Positions 62,058-64,000 of a DNA stretch of 64,000 nt are shown here, piece by piece (position 1 is the stretch's first letter; each line of letters starts with the position of its first letter). The DNA lies in the NCBI RefSeq assembly GCF_914767665.1, contig NC_059501.1, positions 24,900,501 to 24,964,500 on the forward strand, given 5' to 3'. Source of the stretch: Harmonia axyridis. Lineage: Eukaryota; Arthropoda; Insecta; Coleoptera; Coccinellidae. A program made the position numbers and the translations under genes. The notes below the pieces were generated by a model that was not told where the DNA came from, ran no database searches, and saw nothing but the letters and a program-made list of their open reading frames with translations.

Positions 62058-64000
62058 GAGGGATACGAGTCAACCTTTTGTTTCGCTCATATTTCCTGCT
62101 CTGTATCATTTGTACGTGTTAACTTTAGGCTTGTTAGCTAGATTTCACTTCAAGGGACTTGGTGTTGTTCAAATATCTATAATGTGATTGGTGGATGCTA
62201 TGTTGTTTTGTTTGAAAGATCCTATCATTATCAACATCATAATGTCTACCAGCAGCAAAATATGCAATAACAAAATTATAGAGTCTATCCTAATGACTCT
62301 TTTATTAAATATACATAATCTAAATAAAATATGCGTAAGTAAATTTAATGCAATGATAGAGATTAAAAAATTGATGTCGTTTAAACAGAACAGCATAGTT
62401 GGAATTATAAAAATTCTTCTTATAATTCTCTTTGATAAAATTGAAATCAAATGCAATTTGATTGTGATACATTGTCCATCATTTAGAATTGTTGAGAAAG
62501 AATATTATAAAAATGTTGAAATTTAAAGATTATAATGATGAAATCAGATTGATATTGATTGGCAGATTTTAGTGATAAGTTCAAATAGCAAATTTTTTCG
62601 ATAATTCTCCTAGTTTTACATTTTTCATTCTGGAATATTGATTTTAATCCTTCACCTCATTAATATGTAGTTTTTGGTATGTACTAGTCATTTTTAAGGC
62701 GTAACTACTTACGAACAAAGAAGTATTTGATTATTTGATAGACTTGAAACTTAAATGAACTTCCACGTTATCAGTACGAAAATTAATAATCTATTTCAAA
62801 GTCAAAGTAGAGAATGCTTTGAATGAGGCTCATTTTTTAAATTTTTAGAATATTGAAAGTTAAAAAACATTAGGTGCTATAGATTAAAGTAGTTTTTTGT
62901 ATTTTGTCAGTTTATTGGTACCTTTTTGTTATCATGTGCTTGTCGCATTATCATTTTCAAATAAATACTTCACTGAAAGAAACACCTATATAAGTAGTAT
63001 ATTCAAGGGACACCAAATATCTAGAGAAATATGGAAAAGAAAGTAAATTTTAATTTATGAGTTATTCGTGAATTATTGTATTACCTGTTTCATTTATTGT
63101 TGCTTAACTATTAAGATTATTTTGCTGGAAGGTATATATTCTGTTGTTGGATTGCAACATTTAAATTTAAGTGTTATGGATGAAGGTATTATGGAGATCA
63201 GGAATATTTGGTTCCTAGAAGTAAAATGCAATAACTAACCTTTTTATCAAAAAATTCATTGAATGTAGAAAAAAGTACTGAATGATTTACATTTTTCACT
63301 GGTTATAAATATTGCAGTTTTCATTGTTTTTTTTTATTATTTCTCAATCCAAATCTACCAGACTTGATTTTGATGTTGGTGCAATAAATAAAACAAGATT
63401 ATAAAATGAATTGTCCTGCTGATGCATAAGGTTAATTAACTATTGAGAATTGAAATATAGAAAAAGATGTGTAAATTATTGTGTATATAGGTATAGAGAT
63501 TCTGACCTTCAGAGCAATCACAAGTTTCAGGAAAATCTTTCTCTAATTGCCTCTTTGTGGAATCTCACTTAAATACTGATCAAAATAGAATTATTCTTCA
63601 TTGAAAAAGTTTAACAAATATATCATTCTTGAAAGACAATAAATTACCAAATGCTGAATACATGAGCAAAGTTGGGTCAATGTTTACTCTAACCTGTGTT
63701 TACATGATGAAATCTTAGTAATAATTCACTTAACAATATCTTCACTTATTTCCAGAATAAGGATTTCATATTGGTCAAATAATTGCAAATCCCAACATGT
63801 ATTTCTATTAACACTTCTGGAAACTATATCATGAATGATCAAAATGTGTAATTTGTATATCAGAAGGTCAGATTCGAAAGATCATTGTAACACCATATTA
63901 ATGAACGATTTATTTTATGGAAAATTTTATACCTCTTATAATGGGATGCAACAAATATATTATGTTGGAATATTTCCCACAGCATAAAATAGGTGTTATC
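62058..64000. other. SNAP25 3' UTR and intergenic DNA
   Basis: AT-rich. 62190-62530 has open frames on both strands, but these look like chance in low-complexity sequence. An imperfect inverted pair lies at about 62196 and 62390. No gene, exon duplicate or mobile element was recognised up to the end of the window. Confidence 0.55.

Noticed and set aside
62169..62526. Overlapping ORFs of about 100 codons on both strands
   Set aside because: AT-rich, low-complexity peptides that mirror each other; most likely 3' UTR.

Overview
The window is AT-rich eukaryotic nuclear DNA with short conserved exons, GT-AG introns and many transposons. The three host genes look like insect genes. The SNAP25 protein is very close to insect SNAP25 and, as far as I recall, closest to beetles, so a beetle is my best guess (inference only; no mitochondrial or rRNA marker is present). 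No tRNA, rRNA or CRISPR array was found.

Layout. (1) 1-20571, + strand: the 3' part of a ZC2HC1 (FAM164) family gene, five exons with consistent phases. Its introns hold mariner fragments, a palindromic foldback element, a small MITE, a LINE fragment and a 7.6-kb Ty3/gypsy derivative (10263-17904) with nearly identical LTRs. That element keeps gag, protease and the integrase C-terminus but has lost reverse transcriptase, RNase H and the integrase core. (2) 20572-23435: repeat-bearing intergenic DNA. (3) 23436-26444, - strand: a four-exon P-element/THAP9-type transposase gene with an intact catalytic region but a THAP finger cut off after its first zinc-ligand pair. A decayed Tc1/mariner element (26675-28535, matching TIRs, TA duplication) lies just upstream. 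(4) 29265-39874, - strand: APLF, a DNA-break repair factor with an FHA domain, two PBZ fingers and an acidic tail. Its last exon is split by a complete copia retrotransposon (29379-35449; identical 246-bp LTRs; 5-bp duplication), which should remove the last 35 residues. (5) 39875-41364: the shared upstream region of APLF (-) and SNAP25 (+). (6) 41365-62057, + strand: SNAP25, complete, with two duplicated coding cassettes. Exons 3a/3b (49 nt each) are mutually exclusive and encode the centre of the first SNARE helix. Exons 6a/6b are alternative last exons encoding the end of the second SNARE helix. Four proteins of 213-214 residues are possible. (7) 62058-64000: 3' UTR or intergenic DNA.

The most notable items are the double cassette system in SNAP25, which places alternative sequence in both SNARE helices of one t-SNARE, and the apparently recent copia insertion in APLF. 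All calls come from reading the sequence; no database search or RNA evidence was available.
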